A stretch of DNA of 64,000 bases from the NCBI RefSeq assembly GCF_014805525.1, contig NZ_JACFSZ010000003.1:62001-126000 (forward strand), read 5' to 3'. The notes beneath the pieces were generated by a model that was given only the letters and a program-made list of their open reading frames with translations, searched no databases and was not told the DNA's origin. The position numbers and the translations under genes were made by a program. This document shows positions 42,667 to 51,576 of this stretch, piece after piece. Origin of the DNA: Rhabdothermincola sediminis (GTDB taxonomy: Bacteria > Actinomycetota > Acidimicrobiia > Acidimicrobiales > Acidimicrobilacustridaceae). The stretch's first letter is position 1. Every line of letters starts with the position of its first letter.

Positions 42667-44319
42667 CTACTCGGTGTCGCGCGCCTCGCGATCCAGCCAC
42701 ACCTGGGTGAGCGACACCGTCCCCTGCTCCATGCCCAGGCCGGGTGAACCCCGCGGGGTGGTCCGCTGCGTCAGGTCCCGCACGTCGGGGCCGGCCACCA
42801 GGCCCTGCGGCAGGCGCACCAGGAAGAGGTAGGCAGCGCCGGTGACCACGTCGTTCTGGATGGCCCGGTAGGCGTCCACCTGCCGGGCCAGCTCGGTGGT
42901 GGCTCGTGCGCTGTCGAACGAGCCGTCGATCCCCGGTGACCCGAGGCGGGCCAGGTTCGGACCCGGCGCACCCACCGGGGTCAGCTCCGACAGGTGCAGC
43001 TGTGGGTACCACAGGTCCGGGTGCCAGGATCCGAACAGCGGCAGGACGGCCGCGTCGAACCCTCCGACGGCGGCGGCCTGCCGCACCTCGGCGAGGGGCA
43101 CGACCCGGAAGCGAGCGCTGATGCCCGCATCACGCAGCTGCTGGCCCCACCGGGTGGTGAACCGGCGGATCACCGGGTCGTCGGGCACCAGTACCTCGAA
43201 CGTCAGCGACGTCCCGTAGCGGTCGGTGAAGCGCTCCAGCTCGGTCTCGGTGGCCGCCAGGCTGTGGGGCAGGACCGGCGGGTCGTTGTACCACAGAGAG
43301 GTGTCGACCACCGGCCCCCTCGCCCACTTGACGAAGCCTCGGTCCCCGTCGCCGACGATCTCGGCTCGATCCGTGGCGTAGCCCAGCGCCTGGCGGGCGC
43401 TGAAGTCGCTGAAGGGCATCCGGCCGGCGTTCAGCACCACGGTGAGCTTCGGGGCCTCGCCTTCGAGGTCGGCGAGGACCTGCGTCCGGCGCGCGGCACG
43501 GCGCGCCGATGCGAGTGCCAGCAGCACCGGATCGTCGACGAGGGCGACATCCACCTTGCCCTCCTCCACCGCCCGGACCCGAGCGGCACCCTCGGGGAAC
43601 ACCCGCACAACGATCTCGTCGAGGCGGGGTAGACCGTCCCTCCAGTAGGTGGGGCTCTTGCCGAGCACGAACGACCCGTCCGTGCCCCGGGCGCGCACCC
43701 GGAACGGACCGCTGCCCACGGGCCGGGCCCCACCGTCGACCGCCATCAGGCTCGCCGGCGACGCGACGAAGCCCACCTGGGTGGTCAGCACGTGAGGGAA
43801 CGTGGACCACGGAGCGCGGAGCCGCACGTTGACGGTCCGCGGTCCGGTGACGAACACCGCTCGCACCGGTCGCAGCAGCGCTTCCGCCGCCGGACTGGTC
43901 CGCTGCGCCTCGAGGTTGGCCCGCAGCGCTTCGGCATCCAGCGGTGTGCCGTCGTGGAAGACGAGATCCGCTCGCAGGGTGATGGCCCACTCGGTGAAGT
44001 CCACGTTGGGGGTGAAGGACTCGGCCAGTGCCGGCTCGAGCTGGTAGGTGTCGCTGTAGTCGGCCAACCGGTCGAACACCGCCCGGCCCACCTGCAGGGC
44101 GCTCGAATCCCACGGACCCGCCGTGGGGCGCAGGTCGCCGGGGTCGCTCTCGACGGCCATCACCAGCCGACCGCCGTTCCGGGGGCCGCTCGCCGCGGGC
44201 TGCTCGGCCTGCTCGGGCGGGTTGGTCTGTGGTTCGGGTGGGTCGGCACAGGCGACGCCGACCACCACCAGGGCGGCGAGCACGACCATCGACAGGTGCA
44301 TCCGGCGCGCCATCGACAT
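42667..44319 (-). CDS. ABC-type solute-binding lipoprotein, family 5
   Basis: 550 aa periplasmic-type binding protein of the peptide/nickel (DppA/OppA) cluster. The signal peptide ends with lipobox VGVAC (Cys near residue 24). SBP_5 features: [59 protein letters not shown], and GSGPFRV. No permease or ATPase genes are near, so its transporter is elsewhere or it acts as a lone receptor. The ligand cannot be predicted. Neighbours are the class I fumarase downstream and an SDR upstream on the same strand. Confidence 0.88.
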   Translation of the reverse strand: MSMARRMHLSMVVLAALVVVGVACADPPEPQTNPPEQAEQPAASGPRNGGRLVMAVESDPGDLRPTAGPWDSSALQVGRAVFDRLADYSDTYQLEPALAESFTPNVDFTEWAITLRADLVFHDGTPLDAEALRANLEAQRTSPAAEALLRPVRAVFVTGPRTVNVRLRAPWSTFPHVLTTQVGFVASPASLMAVDGGARPVGSGPFRVRARGTDGSFVLGKSPTYWRDGLPRLDEIVVRVFPEGAARVRAVEEGKVDVALVDDPVLLALASARRAARRTQVLADLEGEAPKLTVVLNAGRMPFSDFSARQALGYATDRAEIVGDGDRGFVKWARGPVVDTSLWYNDPPVLPHSLAATETELERFTDRYGTSLTFEVLVPDDPVIRRFTTRWGQQLRDAGISARFRVVPLAEVRQAAAVGGFDAAVLPLFGSWHPDLWYPQLHLSELTPVGAPGPNLARLGSPGIDGSFDSARATTELARQVDAYRAIQNDVVTGAAYLFLVRLPQGLVAGPDVRDLTQRTTPRGSPGLGMEQGTVSLTQVWLDREARDTE

Positions 44320-44373
44320 GGAGGCAGGAGCCTAGCGAGCGGTGTTCAGCGCCGGTCTTCGCCCGGGCCCCGA

Positions 44374-45144
44374 TCAGCGGGCCGTCCACCCGCCGTCGAC
44401 CACCAGCACCTGGCCGGTCACGTAGGAGGACGCCTCGCTGGCGAGATACAGGAGTGCCCCGTCCAGCTCGTGCTCCGCGCCGCCACGGGCCATCGGCGCG
44501 TTGCGACGGAGGTACGCCATCGACGCGTCGTCAGTGAACATCTCGGCCGTCATCTCGCTCAGGAACCATCCCGGCGCGATGGCGTTCACCCGTACCCCTC
44601 GCCGCGCCCACTGCACGGCGAGCTCCCGGGTCAGGTTCACCACCGCGCCCTTCGAGGCCGCGTAGCTCGCCTGCTTGATGGGTGCGGAAGCGACGAGGCC
44701 GAGGATGGACGTGATGTTGACGATCGAGCCGTGACCCTGCTCGATCATCTGCCGGCCGGCGAGCTGGCTGAGGGCGAACACCGCGGTGACGTTCACGTCC
44801 ATGACCTGCGCGAACTGCTCGACCGGTTCGTCCTCCGCCGGCACCGGCGCGCCGATCCCCGCGTTGTTCACGAGCACGTCGACCCGCCCGAAGGTCTCGA
44901 TGGTGCATGCCATCAACCGTTCGCGGTCAGCCGGACGGCTGACGTCCGTCGGCACCGCGACCGCCCCCCGGAGCTCGGCCGCGAGATCCTCGATGCGGGC
45001 GCGGCGCCGAGCCGCGAGCACGACCGACGCGCCAGCAGCGTGGAGCACCCGCGCGAACCGGGCGCCGAGACCGCTCGACGCCCCGGTCACGACGGCCACA
45101 CGCCCGTCGAGCCGGAACAGCTCGTCGACCCGCACCTCGGCCAT
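44374..45144 (-). CDS. Short-chain dehydrogenase/reductase, 256 aa
   Basis: Classical NAD(P)-dependent SDR: VVTGASSGLGARFARV, LVNNAGIGAP, the Ser of SIVNITSI, and YAASKGAVVNLT. The C-terminus ends in the usual YVTGQVLVVDGGWTAR. It resembles 3-oxoacyl-ACP reductase-like or gluconate-5-dehydrogenase-like SDRs, but the substrate is unknown. It is divergent from the LLM oxidoreductase at 45195, with an inverted repeat in between. Confidence 0.92.
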   Translation of the reverse strand: MAEVRVDELFRLDGRVAVVTGASSGLGARFARVLHAAGASVVLAARRRARIEDLAAELRGAVAVPTDVSRPADRERLMACTIETFGRVDVLVNNAGIGAPVPAEDEPVEQFAQVMDVNVTAVFALSQLAGRQMIEQGHGSIVNITSILGLVASAPIKQASYAASKGAVVNLTRELAVQWARRGVRVNAIAPGWFLSEMTAEMFTDDASMAYLRRNAPMARGGAEHELDGALLYLASEASSYVTGQVLVVDGGWTAR

Positions 45145-45166
45145 GGCCGGGCAGCCTAGGACGGGC

Positions 45167-45189
45167 GCGACCGCAGCCGGTACGGTCGC
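45167..45189. promoter_or_regulatory. GCGACCG-N9-CGGTCGC inverted repeat
   Basis: Perfect 7-bp arms with 9-bp spacer between the SDR (minus) and LLM (plus) starts. It overlaps the TACGGT box (45181-45186) of the LLM gene, so it could be an operator, though GC-rich repeats of this size also arise by chance. Confidence 0.3.
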
Positions 45190-45194
45190 CGGTG

Positions 45195-46088
45195 ATGAAG
45201 GTGCGCATCGGCTTCGGCCTTGGCACCCGGACCGTGGCGAACGACGCCGAGCGGTTCGGGCTGGTGGTGGACGAGCTGGAGCGCCTCGGGTTCGACTCGC
45301 TGTGGCTGAGCGAGCGGATCTCCGGCGAGGGTCCCGACCCGATCGCCGGGCTGGCGTTCGCCGCGGGCCGCAGCACCAGGCTGAAGCTGGGCACGAGTGT
45401 CCTGGTGGTGCCCGGGCGCAACCCCGTGGTGCTGGCCAAGGAGCTGGCCAGCTTGGATCGCCTCTCCGGCGGTCGGCTGCTGCCGGCGTTCGGGCTCGGG
45501 GTGGCGGAGCCGACCGAGCAGGCCGCCTTCGGGGTCCGCCGGGAGGAGCGGGCCCGGCGCTTCGACGAGGCGCTACCGCTCCTGCGCCGGCTGTGGACCG
45601 AGGAGGTCGTCAACCACGACGGCGTGTTCTATCCGTGCGAGGGGGTGTCGGTCCGCCCCCGACCGATCCAGGACCCGATCGACCTTTGGATGGGAGGCAT
45701 CGCTCCGTCAGAGCTGCGGCGGGTCGGCCGCCTCGGCGACGGGTGGCTGCCGTCGTTCTGCACCGTGGAGGAGGTGCAGGCCGGCATCGCCGCCATCACC
45801 GAGCACGCCGCGGCCCATGGCCGGGCCGTCGACCCCGAGCACTTCGGGGCGCTCGTCGCCTATCGCCGCGGCCCGCTGCCCGAGCTCGTGGCCCGTTTCG
45901 TGCGCCAGCGGCGACCCGGGGCGAACCCCGAGGAGCTGATCCCCGAGCGCGCCGAGCTGCCCGAGCACCTCGAGCGGTTCGTGCAGATCGGGGCGTCCAA
46001 GTTCGTCGTGCTGCCCGTCGTGGAGCCCGCCGACTGGCACGACGAGCTGGGCTGGCTGGCCGAACGGCTGCTGCCCCTCCAGAGCTGA
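45195..46088 (+). CDS. LLM-class F420-dependent oxidoreductase, 297 aa
   Basis: Luciferase-like TIM-barrel enzyme. IGFGLGTRTVANDAERFG, LGFDSLWLSERI, the LKLGTSVLVVPGRNPVVLAKELASLDRLSGGRL core and LWMGGIAPSELRRVGRLGDGW are typical of F420-dependent family members (TIGR03854/03619-like). The reaction is hydride transfer to an unknown substrate. TACGGT lies 8 nt before ATG 45195, consistent with a leaderless message; GTG 45192 is 3 nt upstream. It converges on the TetR gene. Confidence 0.88.
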   Translation: MKVRIGFGLGTRTVANDAERFGLVVDELERLGFDSLWLSERISGEGPDPIAGLAFAAGRSTRLKLGTSVLVVPGRNPVVLAKELASLDRLSGGRLLPAFGLGVAEPTEQAAFGVRREERARRFDEALPLLRRLWTEEVVNHDGVFYPCEGVSVRPRPIQDPIDLWMGGIAPSELRRVGRLGDGWLPSFCTVEEVQAGIAAITEHAAAHGRAVDPEHFGALVAYRRGPLPELVARFVRQRRPGANPEELIPERAELPEHLERFVQIGASKFVVLPVVEPADWHDELGWLAERLLPLQS

Positions 46089-46104
46089 CCGGCACCCTCG
46101 CCGG

Positions 46105-46692
46105 CTACCGGACCATCGCCCCGTACATCGCCACGAGGCCGGCGGTGGCCCGGCGGAGGAACTCACCGTCGTAGGCCTCGTCGCCGTGATCGAGCCAGGC
46201 CAGCACGCTGTCGTAGAGGTAGGCGACGATGGTGTGGGTGATCCAACCGCGCAGGGCGGGGTCGCGGATCGTGTTGCCGATCAGCTCGTCGGCAGCCTGC
46301 ACCGCCTGCTCGCGCAGCTCGGCCGCCACACTCGCGAACCGCGGCTCGCGTGCGGCGTGCACCACCAGGAGCCGGAAGCCGTCGGGGTCCTCGCGGGCCA
46401 CGGTGAGCAGGGCCCGGGTGGTGAACCCCTCCGGGTCGGCGGCCTGCACCCCGGCCAGGAACTCCTCCCGCAGCCGATCGCTCACCCGATCGAGCACCGC
46501 CCGGTACAGCTCCTCCTTCGAGGCGAAGTGCCGGTAGACGATGATGCGGCTCACCCCCGCCTCGGCGGCCACGTCATCCATCGAGGTGTCGGCGAAGCCC
46601 CCTCTGGCGAAGGCCGTCGCCGCCGCCCGCAGGATCGACGCCTGACGCTCGGGCTTCGGGAGGAGTTGACGGGCCTGGCCTCGGTCGCCCAT
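46105..46692 (-). CDS. TetR-family transcriptional regulator, 195 aa
   Basis: N-terminal TetR DNA-binding domain at residues 15-65: ASILRAAATAFARGGFADTSMDDVAAEAGVS, then IIVYRHFASKEELYRAVLD. The ligand domain (70-195) ends in a helix GLVAMYGAMVR and is not diagnostic. The gene is divergent from the di-iron/LLM operon, and a perfect inverted repeat lies between them with a TATACA-type -10 sequence inside, so it very likely represses that operon and itself. ATG 46692 is preceded by a tiny ORF (MEAV) ending one base before it. Confidence 0.9.
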   Translation of the reverse strand: MGDRGQARQLLPKPERQASILRAAATAFARGGFADTSMDDVAAEAGVSRIIVYRHFASKEELYRAVLDRVSDRLREEFLAGVQAADPEGFTTRALLTVAREDPDGFRLLVVHAAREPRFASVAAELREQAVQAADELIGNTIRDPALRGWITHTIVAYLYDSVLAWLDHGDEAYDGEFLRRATAGLVAMYGAMVR

Positions 46693-46717
46693 GTCACACA
46701 GCTTCCATCTTGCCCGG

Positions 46718-46737
46718 TGTATACAGACGAGTATACA
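46718..46737. promoter_or_regulatory. TetR operator TGTATAC-AGACGA-GTATACA
   Basis: Perfect 7-bp arms with a 6-bp spacer in the 129-bp divergent gap between the TetR gene and the putative di-iron gene. The AT-rich arms contain -10-like TATACA/TATACT sequences, so binding would block promoters. Placement and symmetry are those of an autoregulated TetR operator. Confidence 0.7.
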
Positions 46738-46821
46738 GTTGAGGTACCGGGACGATCCCCGGTCGCGCCGGCTGGCATTGCCGCTGGCGCCCGATGCCGA
46801 TGGCCCAGGGGGGAGCGAACC

Positions 46822-47916
46822 ATGACCACGGCACAGGTGGAGTACACGGAGTCCGAGCTCCTGCTCTCGCATGACTACGCGGAGCCGCTCGTCGCCGGTG
46901 GGGTTCGCTGCCACGGCGGCTTCGACGACGAGGGCCGGTACGTCTCACCCCGTACCCGCCTCCGAGGGCCGGCCATCGAGGCCTGGGAGCACCAGCGCGC
47001 GGAGCAGTTCGGCACCCCGGTGCTCGACGTGCCGATCGACTCGTGGCCCGAGCACTTCCCCAACGTCGAGCAGTCGAAGCTGCTGATCCGGCGGGGGGCG
47101 CCCGAGCCGATCATCGCCACCCTCACCCGCATCGGCACCGTCGAGGGATTCGGCGGGATGCTGCGGCTGGTGCCGGTACCCGACATGCGACCACTGTTCG
47201 AGGAGGACATCAGCGGCACCGCGATCGCTCACCTCGACCGCGGTCTCATCGAGGCCCACGCCCGCGACGAAGCCGGCTTCGAGGAGGAGGCCGGCCACGA
47301 CGTGATGTGGTTCGTGGCCCGCGACATCGCCTTCGAGAACCCGGTCACCGCCGACGAGACCGAGCTCATGCTCGAGCGGATGGGCATCAGGGGCGGCCCC
47401 GGCAAGCCGGCGCCGCTGGTCGACGTCGCCCGGGTGCTCCCCGAGGAGATCGACCCCACGCTCGAGTTCCTGGTCGGTCGGATGATCAACCTGCTGTTCA
47501 TCGAGATCGCGGCGTTCCACACCTTCCGCTGGGCGGAGAGCGTGCTCGCCGACACCGACCTGGTGGCCGGGGACGGCGAAGCAGCACGGCTGGTGTCCTA
47601 CATCCGAGCCGACGAGACGCCCCACGTGTCGTACCTGCGCACCGCCCTCTCGGAGATGCGTGACCGCACCTGGATCGGCCAGCGGGGCAACCGCTACGCG
47701 GGCGAGGAGATGATCGGGTTGCTGTGGGACAAGGCACTCCAGGACTCCCTGCTGCTGCGGCGTGCCGACAACCTGCGAATCACCATGAACGAGATCGAGC
47801 ACGCCCTCGCCGGCCGTCCCGACGCGGCGGACCTGCTCGACGAGATGCTCTCACTGGGGACGGTACGGCGGCTGCCCGACGGCACGGTGATCGACATCGA
47901 GGAGCCGGTCGCGTGA
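46822..47916 (+). CDS. Putative ferritin-like di-iron protein, 364 aa
   Basis: I do not recognise the family. The middle is highly helical and carries metal-binding patterns of carboxylate-bridged di-iron proteins: Glu144/Glu150, Glu156-x-x-His159 (EAGH), Glu228 (FIEIAAFHTF), Glu265-x-x-His268 (ETPH) and perhaps Glu324-x-x-His327. The E / ExxH / E / ExxH order fits ferritin-like oxygenases or oxidases; this is inference from motifs. The N-terminal 110 residues are a separate region. It starts at ATG 46822 with GGGGGGAG upstream, follows a TetR operator, and overlaps the luciferase-like gene (GTGA), so the two proteins probably work together. Confidence 0.6.
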   Translation: MTTAQVEYTESELLLSHDYAEPLVAGGVRCHGGFDDEGRYVSPRTRLRGPAIEAWEHQRAEQFGTPVLDVPIDSWPEHFPNVEQSKLLIRRGAPEPIIATLTRIGTVEGFGGMLRLVPVPDMRPLFEEDISGTAIAHLDRGLIEAHARDEAGFEEEAGHDVMWFVARDIAFENPVTADETELMLERMGIRGGPGKPAPLVDVARVLPEEIDPTLEFLVGRMINLLFIEIAAFHTFRWAESVLADTDLVAGDGEAARLVSYIRADETPHVSYLRTALSEMRDRTWIGQRGNRYAGEEMIGLLWDKALQDSLLLRRADNLRITMNEIEHALAGRPDAADLLDEMLSLGTVRRLPDGTVIDIEEPVA

Positions 47917-49277
47917 AGTTCGGCCTGTTCTACGAGCACCAGCTACCCCGACCCTGGGCGGAGGACGCCGAGCGCCAGCTCATCCAGGACGCTCTCGACC
48001 AAGTCGAGCTCGCGGACCGGGTGGGCTTCGACTACGTCTGGGAGGTCGAGCACCACTTCCTGGAGGAGTACTCGCACTCGAGCGCCCCGGAGGTCTTCCT
48101 CGCCGCGGCCAGCCAGCGCACGTCGCGGATCCGCTTGGGGCACGGCATCATCCAGACCGCGCCTTACTACAACCACCCCGCCCGCACCGCCGAGCGGGTG
48201 GCCACCTTGGACCTGGTTTCCAACGGACGGGTCGACTTCGGCTCCGGCGAGTCGTCGTCGGAAGCCGAGCTGGGCGGGTTCGGCATCGCCTATGACGAGA
48301 AGCGCGACCAGTGGCTCGAAGGCCTCGAGGTCGCCATCCGCTGCATGACCGAGATGCCGTTCGCCGGGGTGGAGGGCAGGTACGTCTCGATGCCGCCGCG
48401 CAACGTGGTCCCCAAGCCGGTACAGAAGCCACATCCCCCGCTCTGGCTGGCGTGCTCCCGGCGAGACACGATCCTGCTCGCCGCCGAGAAGGGGATGGGT
48501 GCGCTGGCCTTCGCCTTCATCGACCCTGAGGACGCCAAGCACTGGGTGAGCGACTACGAGGCCACGCTGGCCGAACGCTGCGTGCCCGTCGGGCTGACCG
48601 TCAACCCGGCCATCGCGTGCGTCACCCCGATGATGTGCCATCCCGACGAGGAGACCGCCATCGCCCGAGGGCTCGAGGGCGGCAACTTCTTCGGCTACTC
48701 CCTCGCCCACTTCTACGTCTTCGGCGAACACGTCCCGGGCAGGACCAACGTGTGGGAGGAGTTCCAGGAGCGGCGCCACGCGCACGGCTACTCCCCCGAA
48801 GCGGCGCTGGCCCAGAAACAGGAGACGCTCGGGGCCAAGGTGGCGGCAGGCGACACCACCGGTCTGCGGGGGGCGGTCGGGACCCCCGATCAGATCCGCG
48901 ACTTCCTCCGCCGGTACGAGGAAGCCGGCGTGGACCAGGTGATCTTCGTGCTGCAGGCGGGTCGCAACCGCCACGAGCACATCATGGAGAGCATCGAGCT
49001 GTTCGGGCGGGACGTCCTCCCCGAGTTCGCCGAGCGCGACGAGCGGCTCAGCGCCGAGAAGGCCGCACGCCTCGCCCCGATCATCGACGCAGCCCTGGCC
49101 CGCCGGCCCGCCCCGCCGCCCCCGATGCCCGACGACTACGTCATGAAGGCCATTCCCAAGCGGATGGTCGACGAGGCGCAGTTCGACGCGGGCAAGGAGT
49201 GGATGGAAGACCTCGCCAACAAGCAGGCCGTCGGCGAGCAGGACGAGACCTTCGTCCGGGGGATCCTCGGCGGCTGA
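47913..49277 (+). CDS. Luciferase-like flavin monooxygenase, 454 aa
   Basis: Flavin-dependent LLM-class oxygenase closer to bacterial luciferase than to the F420 enzymes: MKFGLFYEHQLPRPW start, ADRVGFDYVWEVEHHFLEEYSHSSAPEVFLAAASQRT, IRLGHGIIQTAPYYNHPARTAERVATLDLVSNGRV and GSGESSSEAELGGF. A C-terminal extension (about 390-454) is additional. Its GTG start overlaps the stop of the putative di-iron gene, and both follow a TetR operator, so this is an inducible operon. The substrate is unknown; reduced flavin would have to come from an unlinked reductase. Confidence 0.88.
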   Translation: MKFGLFYEHQLPRPWAEDAERQLIQDALDQVELADRVGFDYVWEVEHHFLEEYSHSSAPEVFLAAASQRTSRIRLGHGIIQTAPYYNHPARTAERVATLDLVSNGRVDFGSGESSSEAELGGFGIAYDEKRDQWLEGLEVAIRCMTEMPFAGVEGRYVSMPPRNVVPKPVQKPHPPLWLACSRRDTILLAAEKGMGALAFAFIDPEDAKHWVSDYEATLAERCVPVGLTVNPAIACVTPMMCHPDEETAIARGLEGGNFFGYSLAHFYVFGEHVPGRTNVWEEFQERRHAHGYSPEAALAQKQETLGAKVAAGDTTGLRGAVGTPDQIRDFLRRYEEAGVDQVIFVLQAGRNRHEHIMESIELFGRDVLPEFAERDERLSAEKAARLAPIIDAALARRPAPPPPMPDDYVMKAIPKRMVDEAQFDAGKEWMEDLANKQAVGEQDETFVRGILGG

Positions 49278-49458
49278 CCGGAGCCGCACCCCTCCCGCCG
49301 GAGTGGATCTCGCCGTGAGGGCGTAGGGCTTCACGGCGCTCGAACGATCGGACGGGTGGTGAGCGCCACCGGACCGCATCAGCCACGGTGCCATTGCTTC
49401 CGCCTGTTGGTGCCGGGGCCGACCGCCTGCCCCACGCCCGCCCGGCGAACTCCCCGGG
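49278..49458. other. No intact gene; degraded sequence before VOC remnant
   Basis: Between the luciferase-like gene and the VOC debris no frame gives a convincing protein. It may hold the lost N-terminal part of the first VOC domain. No strong hairpin seen. Confidence 0.5.
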
Positions 49459-49850
49459 ATGGGCGTGCGAGCGCCCGCGAGCCTCGGAAGCACCGCCGTC
49501 ACGCTGGAGGTGACCGTCGCCGATCTCGACGGGCTGTACGCCCGGGCGGTGGCAGCCGGCGCCACTGGTCTGGCCGAACCAGCCGATCCGCGCGACGGGA
49601 GCCGGCGGGCCACTCTCGCCGATCGGTTCGGTCATCGGTGGATCCTCTCGCAGCCCGCCGCCCCGACGGCCGCAGCGTGGTGCACAGCCAGCTCCGCTGG
49701 CCGGAAGGAGGGGTGGTCCAGGTCGGCACCTACGACCCCGACAACGTGTACAGCCTCCGCCCGGGGGAGCCCGGGGAGCAGTCCCTGTAGGTGATCACCG
49801 CCGACCCGGACTCGGTCTGGCAGCGGTGCGCCGGTGCCGGTCTCGAGGTG
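49459..49850 (+). pseudogene. Decayed VOC (glyoxalase-like) gene
   Basis: Two VOC-domain pieces in different frames. Piece one (about 49489-49664) encodes the end of a domain (LEVTVADLDGLYARAVAAGA ... ATLADRFGHRWILSQP). Piece two (about 49660-49850, another frame) encodes the start of a second domain (VVHSQLRWPEGGVVQVGTYD ... ADPDSVWQRCAGAGLEVIRPP) but has TAG at 49788-49790 where Tyr is expected, and stops before the domain ends. So a two-domain or two-gene VOC locus has been broken by frameshift, nonsense and truncation. It sits between two LLM genes. Confidence 0.75.
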
Positions 49851-49922
49851 ATCCGCCCGCCCGCTCGCTGCACACCGCGGCCGCCGGGCGGCCGGTGCAG
49901 CCCGACGGCCTACGCTGCACCC

Positions 49923-50801
49923 ATGAAGTTCGGGGTGATGTTCGCCAACACCGGGCCCTTCGCCACGCCTGAGGGTGCGGCGGCCATCGCGCAAGCCGCG
50001 GAGCAGGCCGGGTTCGACTCGATCTGGACCGTCGAGCACGTCGTCGTACCGGTCGGCTACCAATCCGAGTACCCCTACGACAAGAGCGGCCGGATGCCCG
50101 GCGGTGAGCACACCGACATCCCGGACCCGCTCGTGTGGCTGGCGTACGTGGCCGCCCACACCACCACCTTGAAGCTCGGCACGGGGATCGTGATCGCCAA
50201 CCAGCGCAACCCGCTCGTGCTGGCCAAGGAGGTGGCCACCCTCGACGTGCTCTCGGGTGGGCGGCTGCTGTTCGGCGTCGGGGTGGGCTGGCTGCGAGAG
50301 GAGTTCGACGCACTGGGCGTGCCCTTCGAGGGGCGCGGCAAGCGACTCGACGAGTGCATCGAGGTCATGCGGGCCCTGTGGAGCCAGGACGAAGCGAGCT
50401 TCGAGGGGGAGCTCACCTCGTTCCGCCGCGCCGTGTCTCGACCCAAGCCGGTCGCCGGGACGGTTCCGGTCATCGTCGGCGGCCACTCGAATGCCGCCGC
50501 TCGGCGTGCCGGCCGCCTCGGCGACGGCTTCTTCCCCGGCAAGGGCTCGAACGAACGCCTGCGGGAGCTGTTCGGCATCATGCGCGACGCGGCGCTGGAA
50601 GCCGGCCGTGATCCCGAGGCCATCGAGCTGACCACGGGCGGCGCGGCCGCGTTCGCCCCGGATCCGGTGGCGGCGCTGCGCGAGCTCGAGGAAGACCTGG
50701 GTGTGCACCGGGTGGTGATCCCGCCGCTGGCCTTCGACCCGGAGGAGGTGGGCCCCGCCCTGGCCAGGTTCGGCGACGACGTGATCGCCAAGGTGGCGTG
50801 A
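49923..50801 (+). CDS. LLM-class F420-dependent oxidoreductase, 292 aa
   Basis: TIM-barrel luciferase-like enzyme: MKFGVMFANTGPFATPEGA, AGFDSIWTVEHVVVPVGYQS, LKLGTGIVIANQRNPLVLAKE, LLFGVGVGWLREEFDALGVPFEGRGKRLDE and PVIVGGHSNAAARRAGRLGDGFFPGK, all as in the TIGR03619 F420 group. TACGCT (49911-49916) lies 6 nt before the ATG, so leaderless. Its stop overlaps the start of the TIGR00725-like gene (GTGA). Substrate unknown. Confidence 0.9.
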   Translation: MKFGVMFANTGPFATPEGAAAIAQAAEQAGFDSIWTVEHVVVPVGYQSEYPYDKSGRMPGGEHTDIPDPLVWLAYVAAHTTTLKLGTGIVIANQRNPLVLAKEVATLDVLSGGRLLFGVGVGWLREEFDALGVPFEGRGKRLDECIEVMRALWSQDEASFEGELTSFRRAVSRPKPVAGTVPVIVGGHSNAAARRAGRLGDGFFPGKGSNERLRELFGIMRDAALEAGRDPEAIELTTGGAAAFAPDPVAALRELEEDLGVHRVVIPPLAFDPEEVGPALARFGDDVIAKVA

Positions 50802-51307
50802 GCGCCAGCGGCGGGCACGAGCCGCTCTACGTCTCGGTCATCGGCGGCTCCGATGCCGACCAGCCCACCATGGCCGCCGCGCAGGAGGTGGGGCGGCTGC
50901 TCGCCGAGCACGGCGCGGTGGTGGTCACCGGGGGGCGCAGCGGGGTGGCGGAGGCCGCGTCGAAGGGTGCGGTGCTCGCCGGCGGGGTGGCCGTCGGCAT
51001 CCTTCCCGGGCCGGACCGAGCCGAGGCCAACCCCTGGGTGTCCGTCGCGGTGTGCACCGGCATGGGCGAGACCCGCAACGCGCTCGTGGTCATGAACGGC
51101 GACGCGGTCATCGCCCTCGACGGGGGGTTCGGTACCCTGTCGGAGATCGGCCACGCGCTGGTCGCCGGCCGGACCGTCGTCGGGCTGGGGGCGTGGGAGC
51201 TGCGCCGTGGAGGGACGGCTGAAGGCTCGATCGTGCGGGCCGCGAGCCCGGCGGCAGCGGTGGAGGCCGCGCTGGGGGCGGCGTTCAGGAGACGTCGAGG
51301 CGGCTGA
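50798..51307 (+). CDS. TIGR00725/LOG-like Rossmann protein, 169 aa
   Basis: Rossmann-fold protein related to the lysine-decarboxylase-like/LOG and molybdenum-cofactor-carrier group. VSVIGGSDAD opens the nucleotide site, VTGGRSGVAEAASKGA and DGGFGTLSEIGHAL are the family signatures; the PGGxGTxxE motif of true LOG cytokinin-activating enzymes appears as LDGGFGTLSE, so the first Pro-Gly is altered. The role of TIGR00725 proteins is uncertain. It is translationally coupled to the LLM gene by a GTGA overlap and ends 23 nt inside the SHOCT gene on the other strand. Confidence 0.8.
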   Translation: MSASGGHEPLYVSVIGGSDADQPTMAAAQEVGRLLAEHGAVVVTGGRSGVAEAASKGAVLAGGVAVGILPGPDRAEANPWVSVAVCTGMGETRNALVVMNGDAVIALDGGFGTLSEIGHALVAGRTVVGLGAWELRRGGTAEGSIVRAASPAAAVEAALGAAFRRRRGG

Positions 51308-51557
51308 GCAGTTCCGCTCGCTGCTCCTCGAAGTCCTCGAAGGTCACCCGGCCGTCGTCGTAGGCGGTGTGCAGCGCGGCCAGCGCATCGAGCACCGCCT
51401 GCTGGTCACCGGCGACCGGGGTCGCCGGTGACACACCAGACTGCTCGGCGGAGGCCGCGCCGCTGCGGTCCTGGCGCCGCTCGCGCTTGGCGGCGGCCCG
51501 GGCCTTCTTGTTCTTGTCGCGTTCGCGCTTCTCGAAGCTGCTGCGACGGGTCGCCAC
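51285..51557 (-). CDS. Small basic protein with SHOCT domain, 90 aa
   Basis: N-terminal basic helix (RRSSFEKRERDKNKKARAAA) that could bind nucleic acid, a linker, and a C-terminal SHOCT domain (about residues 52-88: VLDALAALHTAYDDGRVTFEDFEEQRAELL). It follows the cold-shock gene after 19 nt on the same strand, so the two are probably co-transcribed. The start is taken as GTG 51557, with no clear ribosome-binding site; no in-frame ATG exists. Function unknown. Confidence 0.6.
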   Translation of the reverse strand: MATRRSSFEKRERDKNKKARAAAKRERRQDRSGAASAEQSGVSPATPVAGDQQAVLDALAALHTAYDDGRVTFEDFEEQRAELLSRLDVS

Positions 51558-51576
51558 CAGGGCGTCCAGACCCGGG

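Noticed and set aside
46692-46709. Regulatory micro-ORF (MEAV) before the TetR gene
   Set aside because: ATG with four codons ending one base before the TetR start; too short to separate from chance without conservation data.
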